Assembly (NCBI GenBank): GCA_964622775.1
Contig: CAZUSO010000069.1
Span: 1 to 14,951 of the forward strand
Reading direction: 5' to 3'
Source: CAZUSO01 sp964622775
GTDB taxonomy: Bacteria > Bacteroidota > Bacteroidia > Chitinophagales > Chitinophagaceae
Length of the DNA: 14,951 nucleotides
A program made the position numbers and the translations under genes. Shown piece by piece: positions 8,252 to 14,683 of this stretch. Within the stretch, counting starts at the first letter, position 1. Each line of letters starts with the position of its first letter. Below the pieces are notes generated by a model. It was given only the letters and a program-made list of their open reading frames with translations, searched no databases and was not told the origin of the DNA.

Positions 8252-8380
8252 CTCATTCCTCTGCGGTGTTGAAAAATGCTATAACGATGCTTGTATAATT
8301 GCTGATTCCGTCCGGGTCACCTGGTGAAGATATCTTTCCATATTTTATGGCATTTTCGATTTTTATCCTATTTTTACAAG

Positions 8381-8794
8381 ATGCTGAAAAAGATAATTTC
8401 TGTAAAACATCATACCGGAACTTTAAGTTTCGGCTTGCTGCTGTTGCGTCTGATGGCAGGCTTCGGAATGTTGACACATGGCTATCCTAAGCTCCAGAGG
8501 CTCCTTGCCGGCGATATGTCTTTTGGCGATCCGCTTGGCATCGGGGAGCAACTCTCCTTAATATTAGTCGTATTTGCCGAGTTTGTTTGCTCGCTGCTGG
8601 TAATCCTGGGCCTGTTTACCCGGCTTGCCGTCATTCCCCTGATCATAAACATGTCTGTGATCGTCTTTGTCGTACATGCCGGAGAGGGTTTTGGAAAGCA
8701 GGAAAGTGCCTTAATGTACTTAGTGATGTATTTAGTTATGCTGGTTGCCGGCAGCGGAAGGGTTTCCATTGATAAGCTCTTGTCAAAGAAGTAG
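8381..8794 (+). CDS. DoxX-family membrane protein
   Basis: The 137-residue integral membrane protein has four predicted helices (about 14-34, 57-79, 80-100 and 108-125). The DoxX signature is clear: LLLLRLMAGFGMLTHGYPKL (19-38) in helix 1, and HAGEGFGKQESALMYL (99-114) leading into helix 4. DoxX proteins are found in oxidoreductase, sulfur-metabolism and redox-stress settings, but the biochemical role of single-gene homologues like this one is unclear. I chose the ATG at 8381 because the frame upstream (an ATG at 8324) adds 19 residues without the usual family start, while MLKKIISVKHHTG runs straight into helix 1. The gap of 129 bases from the SUI1 gene shows no exact TAnnTTTG; only near matches are present (TATCTTTC and TATTTTTA). 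Confidence 0.88.
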   Translation: MLKKIISVKHHTGTLSFGLLLLRLMAGFGMLTHGYPKLQRLLAGDMSFGDPLGIGEQLSLILVVFAEFVCSLLVILGLFTRLAVIPLIINMSVIVFVVHAGEGFGKQESALMYLVMYLVMLVAGSGRVSIDKLLSKK

Positions 8795-8834
8795 CCGGGA
8801 GCATTCGGCAGCATCTTAACCCCTAACTTTAATT

Positions 8835-9337
8835 TTACGGAATAGTAATTTCAATACTTTCTATTAGTTTTTTGTTTATCAATAATGGGTTCTAATAACC
8901 ATTCGTTGTTGACCTTAGCTTTTCTAATGTCAGACAGGAACATAATAAAGTCCCGAATGGAGTATTTGCTAACAAATTCTTTTGCTTCAGCAAGGCAAAT
9001 ATTTTGTGGTGTACCTGTAAAGCAGGATGATTTATAAACATCCATCCTTCAAGCGTCTCGTCATTTTGCATATAAATGTAATCATTACCTAAAATATTCT
9101 TCACACCATCGAATAAAACTTCTATTCCACAACGGCTCTTATAATTTGTAAAAACGGTTTCTGCGTCATCTGTTTTATTGGTAATAACAGCAAAGCTGCC
9201 CAAGAAAGGGAGCTTTGTTTTAAAATCCTGTTCGGTGTAACTTTGCGGAAGTTTTTCATGCGATGAATATAACCTCTCTTTTCTTTAACCATCATCGACC
9301 CATCAATGTAAAGATAAACACTCGTGGTATTTGACAC
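8835..9337 (-). pseudogene. Decayed IS4-type transposase (C-terminal part, at least three frameshifts, 5' truncated)
   Basis: Read in three alternating frames on the minus strand, this stretch gives one continuous transposase C-terminus. Segment A (about 9337-9262) has VYLYIDGSMMVKEKRGYIH. Segment B (about 9260-8990) has LPQSYTEQDFKTKLPF, then GSFAVITNK, then YKSRCGIEVLFDGVK, then an LEGWMFINH...VHHKIFALL stretch. Segment C (about 8980-8872) has SKYSIRDFIMFLSDIRKAK. Segment D (8870-8835) ends ESIEITIP before a TAA. YKSRCGIEVLFDGVK fits the IS4-family Y-(2)-R-(3)-E-(6)-K signature exactly, so the third catalytic acid survives. The N-terminal two thirds, with the other catalytic Asp residues, are missing and no frame is intact, so it cannot be active. 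No complete insertion sequence ends were identified. Frameshift positions are good to about ten bases. Confidence 0.88.
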
Positions 9338-9368
9338 AGGACAGGAGTCATACTAAATGACACGATCT

Positions 9369-9755
9369 TCAAAGAGGAAGTTTTGAGTAGTTCCGGGCAT
9401 TGTTGTATAGGTATTTTCCCTGATTAACGCACTGTCTCTTTTCAGCAGAATAATATATTTCAGCTTCTGCTTTTCCAGTAGCTGGTAGTTTTTCTTTTAG
9501 TGTGTTTACATCCTCTATAGTCAGATACTCAATGGGCTGATTCCCGCTTTCCAATGCCACATCTGCACCGAAACGGTGCATGTCAAATGGTTGAGGGACG
9601 CTCCTTTTAGAATTCGAGAGATACCATTTTGAGTAATCTTCAGGATGACCCGGCTTAAGCGTATTGCCATACCTGTCATGATAATACGGATAAGAATAGC
9701 AGCCTGAAATTAATATCACGCAAAGAAAAAACGACAGGATGCTGTTGGAGTTCAT
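9369..9755 (-). CDS. Small lipoprotein of unknown function
   Basis: The 128-residue protein begins with a lipoprotein signal peptide. The hydrophobic core SILSFFLCVILIS is followed by a lipobox ending at Cys19 (LISGC), so it should be lipidated and held in the inner or outer membrane. The mature part is Tyr-rich at its start (YSYPYYHDRYGN) and hydrophilic after that, with one further Cys (QCVNQGKYLY) near the C-terminus. I recognise no domain. It sits between the transposase remnant and a GLPGLI gene in A+T-rich DNA, on the same strand as the latter but more than 200 bases away, so a shared transcript is doubtful. A 7-base inverted repeat (9769-9775 with 9796-9802) lies just upstream of the start. 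It may be a weak terminator of the preceding unit or a leader hairpin. Confidence 0.72.
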   Translation of the reverse strand: MNSNSILSFFLCVILISGCYSYPYYHDRYGNTLKPGHPEDYSKWYLSNSKRSVPQPFDMHRFGADVALESGNQPIEYLTIEDVNTLKEKLPATGKAEAEIYYSAEKRQCVNQGKYLYNNARNYSKLPL

Positions 9756-9975
9756 GGATATAAATTTAAAAGCCTGTACTTAAAAGTTAAAATATAGGCT
9801 TTGATTTGCAGAATAAATGAATTGCTTCAACCCATTCGGCCTGATCCAGACTATGCAATGAACAGGCAAATTCCATATAGATAGTACAATAAAAACTAAC
9901 ACATTATAAATGAATGGCGCGTTTGAACCCTTTTACAGGCAGATGCTTGCTTCGCTAATTTGAAATACACTTCTT

Positions 9976-10848
9976 TTAGTTTTTTATAAACTTTAGTTCT
10001 GTTCTGGTGGCCTTCTTAGGTGCAATGTCTTCCATTTTCTCCCATTCAAATAATATTTCGGGATTGAATAATCTTTGGTAATAAATATTATCGGGAGTCG
10101 TTTGATTGTTTAAACTAACCTTAACGCCCGAAGGTGCTCTTGCCTGCAAGGTGTCCCTGACATTTTCAAGAAGATAATCGTTGTATCGGACATAGTCTTC
10201 TATTGTTTTAATAATAATTTCATCTGGTGGTCTTATCGAATCCATAACGGCGCAGGGATAGCAAATGTTATTGGCGGTAAATGCGATTTGATTTTTGCTA
10301 TCCTCCGCCTCCAGAATCATACCGGGAAGTCCGTAAAGTTTCCAGGGGCCAAAATTCAAGGGTATATCTCCGGTGTACCAAACGATATAATCTCTACCTC
10401 TAAATTTTCCGATAGCTTTTTGACATTGATACCCACAGATATCTTTTAATTCATCTTTTATCGTCCATTGTATTTCCACCCAATTATCCTTTATTACAAA
10501 CGCTGGTAAAGGTTTAGTTTCAGTCTTCCTGAAAAAAATATCCCGAGTCCTGAAATCTCTGTATATCTGTTCGCCCGAGGAATCATATCCGCTTATTTTT
10601 ATGATCGTCCCTCTCTTTGAACTGGCAAACATCCAGGTTGAGCTTTTTGATGAATCATCCGGCCCAATTTTGAAATAAGTAAATAAGGACTGACTGTCAT
10701 TAAAGGATAATTCACCTTTAAACAGCACAGAATCCCTAATGGCTGATGGAAATTTACATAAATATTCAATAGTGCCACTGTTTGATTGTGCATTGGCATC
10801 GGGAAGAACGACTGTAAAATATATAGTCAGAAAAAGGAGCTTTTGCAT
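9976..10848 (-). CDS. GLPGLI-family exported protein
   Basis: The 290-residue protein has a signal peptide (about residues 1-20, ending DANA before Gln21) and the naming motif of the family, here WKLYGLPGMILE (169-180), one position off the GLPGLI consensus. Other family traits are the early strand GTIEYLCKF, the central GYQCQKAIGKFRGRDYIVWY segment (139-158) and the PLNFGPWK lead-in. The cysteines at 138, 142, 196 and 199 could form disulphides. GLPGLI proteins are common in Bacteroidota, usually periplasmic or surface-exposed, and of unknown function. I recall family members beside TonB-dependent receptors; none is in this window. The gene stands alone on the minus strand in an A+T-rich segment. 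An exact TAnnTTTG sequence lies about 50 bases upstream. Confidence 0.9.
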   Translation of the reverse strand: MQKLLFLTIYFTVVLPDANAQSNSGTIEYLCKFPSAIRDSVLFKGELSFNDSQSLFTYFKIGPDDSSKSSTWMFASSKRGTIIKISGYDSSGEQIYRDFRTRDIFFRKTETKPLPAFVIKDNWVEIQWTIKDELKDICGYQCQKAIGKFRGRDYIVWYTGDIPLNFGPWKLYGLPGMILEAEDSKNQIAFTANNICYPCAVMDSIRPPDEIIIKTIEDYVRYNDYLLENVRDTLQARAPSGVKVSLNNQTTPDNIYYQRLFNPEILFEWEKMEDIAPKKATRTELKFIKN

Positions 10849-10888
10849 ATCGAACTTATTTAGCCTTTCTATAAAGGAACAATTAAGT

Positions 10889-10961
10889 GCAAAGAAAACA
10901 AAGATATTAAGGGAAGAATAGGGAAATTAAAATCAGAATAAAGCGCTTTGGCGAACTTTGC
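10889..10961. repeat. Inverted CAAAG/CTTTG-type intergenic repeat
   Basis: The left arm at 10889-10903 has GCAAAG then CAAAG; the right arm at 10946-10961 has CTTTG then CTTTGC. The paired units are 5-6 bases long and separated by 4-5 unmatched bases, with about 42 bases between arms. Runs of this kind (repeated GCAAAG units facing CTTTGC units) resemble dispersed intergenic repeats I associate with Bacteroidota genomes, but that link is from memory. The surrounding stretch 10849-11149 holds no gene I can support. Confidence 0.4.
10899..10906 (-). promoter_or_regulatory. Possible -7 element of the GLPGLI gene
   Basis: On the minus strand 10906-10899 reads TATCTTTG, an exact TAnnTTTG match, about 50 bases upstream of the start codon at 10848. 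No TTG is found at the right distance for a -33 element. The match lies inside a CAAAG-rich repeat arm, so it could arise by chance. Confidence 0.35.
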
Positions 10962-11103
10962 GTTGCTTTCATGGCGTACTTAGGGGTTAAAATAAAAGTT
11001 TAACAAGTTCATAGTATGTATGATTCATTATTATTGAATTCCCCCTCAAGGTAGCTTTTTAAGAAATTAACACGCTGGTGCATGATAAGGGATAATTTTT
11101 AAA

Positions 11104-11138
11104 AGAAAGAAGCCGTCAAAAATTGCTTTAAGACGGCT
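11104..11138 (-). terminator. Rho-independent terminator of the small membrane protein gene
   Basis: A perfect 7-base inverted repeat, AGCCGTC (11111-11117) with GACGGCT (11132-11138), encloses a 14-base loop. On the minus strand the stem is followed by TCTTTCTTTT. It begins 11 bases after the TGA stop of the gene at 11150-11371, which is the expected spacing. Confidence 0.75.
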
Positions 11139-11149
11139 CCAAATGATGC

Positions 11150-11371
11150 TCATTCTTGTGAACGTTTCCATCTTTTTTTAAAATACCTGTAAATATCTGC
11201 CTTCGTGTTGGAAAAAACACTCGTTAAAAATGATAATAGCAACCAATAATAATTACTCTCATTTTGCATATCAAATACCTGGTGCGTCAGAAAAAACATT
11301 CCTAAAAATAACATAACGGTTCCGGTTATTATACCTATTACCTTTCTTATAATAATATTATTTATTTTCAT
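11150..11371 (-). CDS. Small two-helix membrane protein of unknown function
   Basis: The 73-residue protein has two predicted membrane helices. The first is about residues 9-29 (RKVIGIITGTVMLFLGMFFL); the second, about 40-54 (NYYWLLLSFLTSVFS), is short. They are joined by a polar turn (QVFDMQNES). The C-terminus is strongly basic (YRYFKKRWKR), so by the positive-inside rule it should face the cytoplasm. I recognise no family. It follows the 275-residue lipoprotein by 126 bases on the same strand and is closed by a good terminator, so the two may form one transcript; a close promoter match (TACATTTC near 11419-11412) might also start a separate one. Small membrane proteins in this position are sometimes immunity or accessory proteins of an exported partner, but this is inference only. 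Confidence 0.7.
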   Translation of the reverse strand: MKINNIIIRKVIGIITGTVMLFLGMFFLTHQVFDMQNESNYYWLLLSFLTSVFSNTKADIYRYFKKRWKRSQE

Positions 11372-11497
11372 CTGTATGTATTTGTTTGTTTTAAAGGTCC
11401 GACGAAATGTACAGGGTTGCGTTGATGTCTTTTCATATCGCGGTGTATTTTTTACAGTTCTGTTCGATTCGTCATTCTTTTTGAAAGAGGTACAACC

Positions 11498-12325
11498 TCA
11501 GTAAAACCACGAACCTATTCCCGCTAATGCGGAATTGTAAGCAGCATCAATTGCAAGTGAGGTAAGTATGGCAACATTTGCACCGGGAACTTCCATACCT
11601 GCCGCTATCAGCACGCCCATTTTAATAAAATCTATAGCTAAGGCATTTATATCCGCTACTAAGACATATTTTATCAGATTTTTGACTTTTTGCGATATCA
11701 TCGTTTCACAGGGGAGTGTGGATTCATAAAACCCTGCCCCACCCAGACTCTCAGAAAGCCAAAGCTCTGCCGAGCCCTTAGCAATATTCAACGCCGCAAT
11801 CACTATATCCTTATCTGTGCAGGTTAAATTCATTTCGGCATCCGCTTGGATTTGTGAAATTGATACCAAAAACCGATTATAATCTGAAAGACTATCAACT
11901 TCGTTAAGAATACTACAAATATAAGGATATGCAGGAGATGATGTAATTTCATTATCATTAATTCTTCTCAAATCATAATCTACCTGCTTAAGTTCATCAG
12001 ATATTGCAAAGATCTTTTCATTGTATTCATTGTCAGATATTCCGAAAACACTTCGGTCTGTATTCAGCGCAATAAAATTTTCTCTGATTTTTAAATATGC
12101 AGCAGCGCTATCCAACGGATCTACTCCTTCATATAGTTTTACAACAGTTTCATTGTGTATAGCTCCAATATCTGCTGCAGTAAAATCAAGAGTATTGCAT
12201 TCTTCACTCATGGTTATAAAATGCTGATTCCGGCTATTCCCTGCGCTGTATTGGGGGGAATTTGTTTTGTTACAGGCAGTGGAAATTAAGCCGATGGAGA
12301 GGAGGATTAATGAGATCTTTTTCAT
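11498..12325 (-). CDS. Lipoprotein of unknown function with hydrophobic Ala/Gly-rich C-terminus
   Basis: The 275-residue protein has a lipoprotein signal peptide with its lipobox at Cys18 (ISTAC). The mature part is mostly helical and polar (about 45-170), with an I-H-N triplet at 56-58 and cysteines at 43, 137, 169 and 206 that could pair. An ALNIAKGSAELW segment (178-189) follows, then a long hydrophobic stretch (about 217-275) rich in Ala and Gly, including VLIAAGMEVPGANVAIL, ending GIGSWFY. This plan (N-terminal HN, middle A..IAK.S...W, Ala/Gly-rich tail) resembles uncharacterised exported Bacteroidota proteins with bacteriocin-like tails that I recall, but I cannot confirm kinship. It stands opposite an XRE regulator across a palindrome-rich control region and precedes a small membrane protein. 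Function is unknown; a structural lipoprotein is equally possible. Confidence 0.75.
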   Translation of the reverse strand: MKKISLILLSIGLISTACNKTNSPQYSAGNSRNQHFITMSEECNTLDFTAADIGAIHNETVVKLYEGVDPLDSAAAYLKIRENFIALNTDRSVFGISDNEYNEKIFAISDELKQVDYDLRRINDNEITSSPAYPYICSILNEVDSLSDYNRFLVSISQIQADAEMNLTCTDKDIVIAALNIAKGSAELWLSESLGGAGFYESTLPCETMISQKVKNLIKYVLVADINALAIDFIKMGVLIAAGMEVPGANVAILTSLAIDAAYNSALAGIGSWFY

Positions 12326-12388
12326 TTCTGTAGTTTTTACTTTTCCTCTCTTGCAACACGCGGAGGAGAGGCTTGCCCCATCAACATT

Positions 12389-12402
12389 TTAATTGCAATT
12401 AA
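12389..12402. promoter_or_regulatory. Perfect 14-base palindrome, possible operator
   Basis: TTAATTGCAATTAA is a perfect palindrome 64 bases upstream of the lipoprotein start at 12325, in the gap between that gene and the divergent XRE gene. Its place fits an operator for a dimeric regulator. No exact TAnnTTTG was found in this gap. A second dyad, CCTCTC (12345-12350) with GAGAGG (12366-12371), lies nearer the lipoprotein. Confidence 0.4.
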
Positions 12403-12540
12403 TGGCATATTATTTATTCCGCTTCCATTTATGTTGTACAGCCGTTAGCGCTCAGCTACTCTTTACTGTTGATGAAACTTTTCTAATACGGTCATATCTA
12501 TGCATAAAAATACTGATATGCAAATCTTGAACAGTAAGGG

Positions 12541-12614
12541 GTAGAAAGCAAATTTCTACTGCAATATCTAATAATTATATCCAATATTTTATGGCGATAT
12601 CCAATAAAATATCG
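12541..12614. promoter_or_regulatory. Control region of the XRE gene: inverted repeat plus phased direct repeats
   Basis: GTAGAAA (12541-12547) and TTTCTAC (12553-12559) are a perfect 7-base inverted repeat with a 5-base spacer. Next come ATATCTAATA (12564-12573) and two exact copies of ATATCCAATA (12577-12586 and 12597-12606); the exact copies start 20 bases apart, about two DNA turns. CGATAT (12595-12600) pairs with ATATCG (12609-12614). Such density of sites just before an XRE regulator suggests autoregulation. Part of it falls inside the reading frame if translation begins at 12591. Confidence 0.45.
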
Positions 12615-12638
12615 AAATTAGCAAACAATATTTTTCGT

Positions 12639-13013
12639 ATGGAAACAATTGGCGCCCGTATAGCTTTATTCCGGAATGCCCGTCGCTGGACACAGGAACA
12701 TTTAGCCGATGAAATCGGCATGCCTCAAAGCGAGCTTTCTAAAATTGAGAATGATAAAATTTCTCCCAAATGGGATATTATACAGGACATTGCTGAAAAG
12801 TTAGAGGTGCCGGTAATATCATTGCTACCAATAGCTACTAACAACATTATGAATAATAGTTTCAATGATCAGTCTGGTGGAGTTGTTAATAATTTTCACG
12901 CTGGTTTTGAAGTGGAACGCAGACAATGGGAAGCCTTACTTAAGGCAAAAGAAGAATTGTTGGAAATGAAAGATAAACTGATCCGGTTAATGGAGCAGCA
13001 AAAAGAAAAATAA
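12639..13013 (+). CDS. XRE-family transcriptional regulator with C-terminal coiled coil
   Basis: The 124-residue protein has an N-terminal XRE/Cro helix-turn-helix (about 6-62): IGARIALFRNARRWTQEHLA, then the turn and recognition helix MPQSELSKIEND (28-39), then ISPKWDIIQDIAEKLEVPV. A Asn/Gly-rich linker (68-90, NNIMNNSFNDQSGGVVNNF) leads to a charged coiled coil (about 91-124) that probably drives dimerisation. This layout is common among small Bacteroidota regulators. I prefer the start at 12639 (METIGARI), because the frame from an earlier ATG at 12591 adds 16 residues of no known function over DNA that carries repeated operator-like sequences. The longer form (140 residues) remains possible. 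The gene is divergent from the lipoprotein at 11498-12325 and probably regulates itself, that gene, or both. Confidence 0.85.
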   Translation: METIGARIALFRNARRWTQEHLADEIGMPQSELSKIENDKISPKWDIIQDIAEKLEVPVISLLPIATNNIMNNSFNDQSGGVVNNFHAGFEVERRQWEALLKAKEELLEMKDKLIRLMEQQKEK

Positions 13014-13032
13014 CAGGCTCCTGAAATACTAA

Positions 13033-13058
13033 TTAGCCATTAGCTAAAATATTTTTTT
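13033..13058 (+). terminator. Weak rho-independent terminator after the XRE gene
   Basis: TTAGC (13033-13037) and GCTAA (13043-13047) form a 5-base stem with a 5-base loop. It is followed by AATA and a run of seven T (13052-13058), and it lies 20 bases after the TAA of the XRE gene. The stem is short and low in G+C, so the call is moderate. Confidence 0.5.
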
Positions 13059-13068
13059 CGTCAACCTC

Positions 13069-13109
13069 CTTCAATTTATGTTGCAATTGTATGCAGCCAT
13101 AAATTGAAG
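13069..13109. repeat. Strong 41-base hairpin between two convergent genes
   Basis: CTTCAATTTATG (13069-13080) is the exact reverse complement of CATAAATTGAAG (13098-13109). Inside, TGCA (13082-13085) can pair with TGCA (13092-13095), giving about 16 pairs. There is no T-run on either side, so it is not a standard intrinsic terminator, but it sits where both convergent transcripts end and may protect 3' ends or block read-through. Confidence 0.65.
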
Positions 13110-13136
13110 CACAACCCCTCATCTGTCTTTTTGAAA

Positions 13137-14540
13137 TTACCATACCCACAATGTAGTGATGATTATGGCGGTAATGATTCCCATCAGGTCAGCAAGCAGC
13201 ATGGCTCCTGCGGTATAGCGGATTTTAGAAACGCCTACCGCGCCGAAATACACTGCAATTACGTAAAAGGTCGTATCGCTGCTTCCCTGGAAAACTGCGC
13301 TCAGCCTTCCGGCAAAGCTGTCAGCGCCAAACTGATTGATCGCATCCACCATCATGCCCCGCGCTCCGCTGCCGCTCAGGGGTTTGATCAATGCCGTTGG
13401 CATGGCATCCGCAATGCCGGGTTGAAGGTGCAGCAAGGCAAATACGTATTTGAATCCGTTAATAACCACGTCAAACACCCCGCTGGTGCGTAGCAGGCTA
13501 ATGGCTACCAGCATACCCACCAGGTATGGGATAATTTTGATTGAGGTCGTGAATCCGCCTTTTGCACCTGCTACAAAAGAACCGAATACATCGGTCTTTT
13601 TATAGAATGCGCCTGCCACTATCACCACAATGATCAGAAGGATTAATCCGTTGCTCAGTATTCCTGAAAAAGACTGCATGGCCGAAGTGTCCATTGCATG
13701 AATCGCCACAATCAGCAAAGCAATCACCGCTGAAATGCCGGCAACCCAGGCAATAATTACCGGTTGCCACAACCGGATGCGTTGCCGGATGCTCACAATC
13801 ACCATTGCCGTTATCGTGGCTACAAAAGTGGCAATCATGCAAGGCAGGAAAATATCCGTTGGATTTGCAGCGCCCATATTGGCTCGAATAGCAATGATGC
13901 TGACCGGGATCAGGGTAAGCCCGGCCGCATGCAGGCATAAAAACATGATCTGGGCATTGGAGGCGGTGTCCTTTTTAGGATTAAGCGTTTGCAGACTTTC
14001 CATGGCTTTCAGCCCGAAGGGCGTTGCGGCATTATCAAGGCCCAGCAGGTTGGCGGAAAAATTCAGCATCATGAGTCCGATGGAAGGGTGACCTTTGGGT
14101 ACTTCGGGGAATAACTTTTCAAAAAACGGGCCGATGATCCTGCTCAGCAGGCGGATGCCGCCTGCATCTTCGGCTATCTGCATAATACCCATGAATAAGG
14201 CCATTATTCCAATCAGCCCTAAACAGATTTCAACGGCTGTTTTTGTAGTCGGTAAAATACCGTCAGCAGACTGAACGTAGTACGATACCAGTCCGGTTCC
14301 CTGCCCTTTCACCCGCTGTTTTCCACCCGGGAGCGTCACAAAACCATCTTTCCTGATCGTGGCTATTTGTTCAGGGTTTAACTGAGAAGCATCATAAGCC
14401 TGCTCGAAATAAGCATCTCCGCTTTTCCCGACTACCATCCGGTTGAAGATATCTTTATGCGCAGCATTGGTGATGCTCAGCACTGCGGCCGCCGCTATAG
14501 CAATAAGGATAAAATAGCTCCAGATTTTACTTAAAGTCAT
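13137..14540 (-). CDS. Fused SpmA-SpmB nucleoside-recognition (Gate) domain membrane protein
   Basis: The 467-residue polytopic membrane protein joins the two halves that Bacillus encodes as spmA and spmB. The SpmA-like half (about 1-190) has IGIMALFMGIMQIAEDAGG (110-128) and the signature NLLGLDNAATPFGLKAMESL (164-183). The middle (about 200-290) adds further helices. The SpmB-like half (about 295-467) has GAKGGFTTSIKIIPYLVGML (325-344), LIKPLSGSGARGMMVDA (384-400) and FQGSSDTTFYVIAVYFGAVG (417-436). In Bacillus the pair affects spore core dehydration. The organism here gives no sign of sporulation, so the role must differ; transport of a small solute is possible. I chose the ATG at 14540 (MTLSKIWSYF) because it runs straight into helix 1; the frame extends to 14693, but the extra 51 residues look unrelated and reach into a repeat. 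Confidence 0.9.
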   Translation of the reverse strand: MTLSKIWSYFILIAIAAAAVLSITNAAHKDIFNRMVVGKSGDAYFEQAYDASQLNPEQIATIRKDGFVTLPGGKQRVKGQGTGLVSYYVQSADGILPTTKTAVEICLGLIGIMALFMGIMQIAEDAGGIRLLSRIIGPFFEKLFPEVPKGHPSIGLMMLNFSANLLGLDNAATPFGLKAMESLQTLNPKKDTASNAQIMFLCLHAAGLTLIPVSIIAIRANMGAANPTDIFLPCMIATFVATITAMVIVSIRQRIRLWQPVIIAWVAGISAVIALLIVAIHAMDTSAMQSFSGILSNGLILLIIVVIVAGAFYKKTDVFGSFVAGAKGGFTTSIKIIPYLVGMLVAISLLRTSGVFDVVINGFKYVFALLHLQPGIADAMPTALIKPLSGSGARGMMVDAINQFGADSFAGRLSAVFQGSSDTTFYVIAVYFGAVGVSKIRYTAGAMLLADLMGIITAIIITTLWVW

Positions 14541-14683
14541 GCAGGTAAGATTGAATGCGTAAGGTAGTAAAAAATGGTCGTATATACTTTTGCAGTTGAC
14601 AGAATCGAGGGATGATTCCGGAATTGTTGCTTTACATATTGGAGATTGAAGAAGATTAATTAGATAACCATCAATTGCTCCGT

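Noticed and set aside
8324..8380. 19-residue N-terminal extension of the DoxX protein
   Set aside because: It lies outside the family pattern; the ATG at 8381 gives the usual length and start.
9332..9363. TGACAC / GTCAT / ATGACAC units beside the transposase remnant as IS ends
   Set aside because: The units are only 5-6 bases long and no matching copy was found at another boundary.
13104..13493. 129-codon plus-strand frame opposite the SpmB half
   Set aside because: It is antisense to strongly conserved SpmB motifs and has no features of its own.
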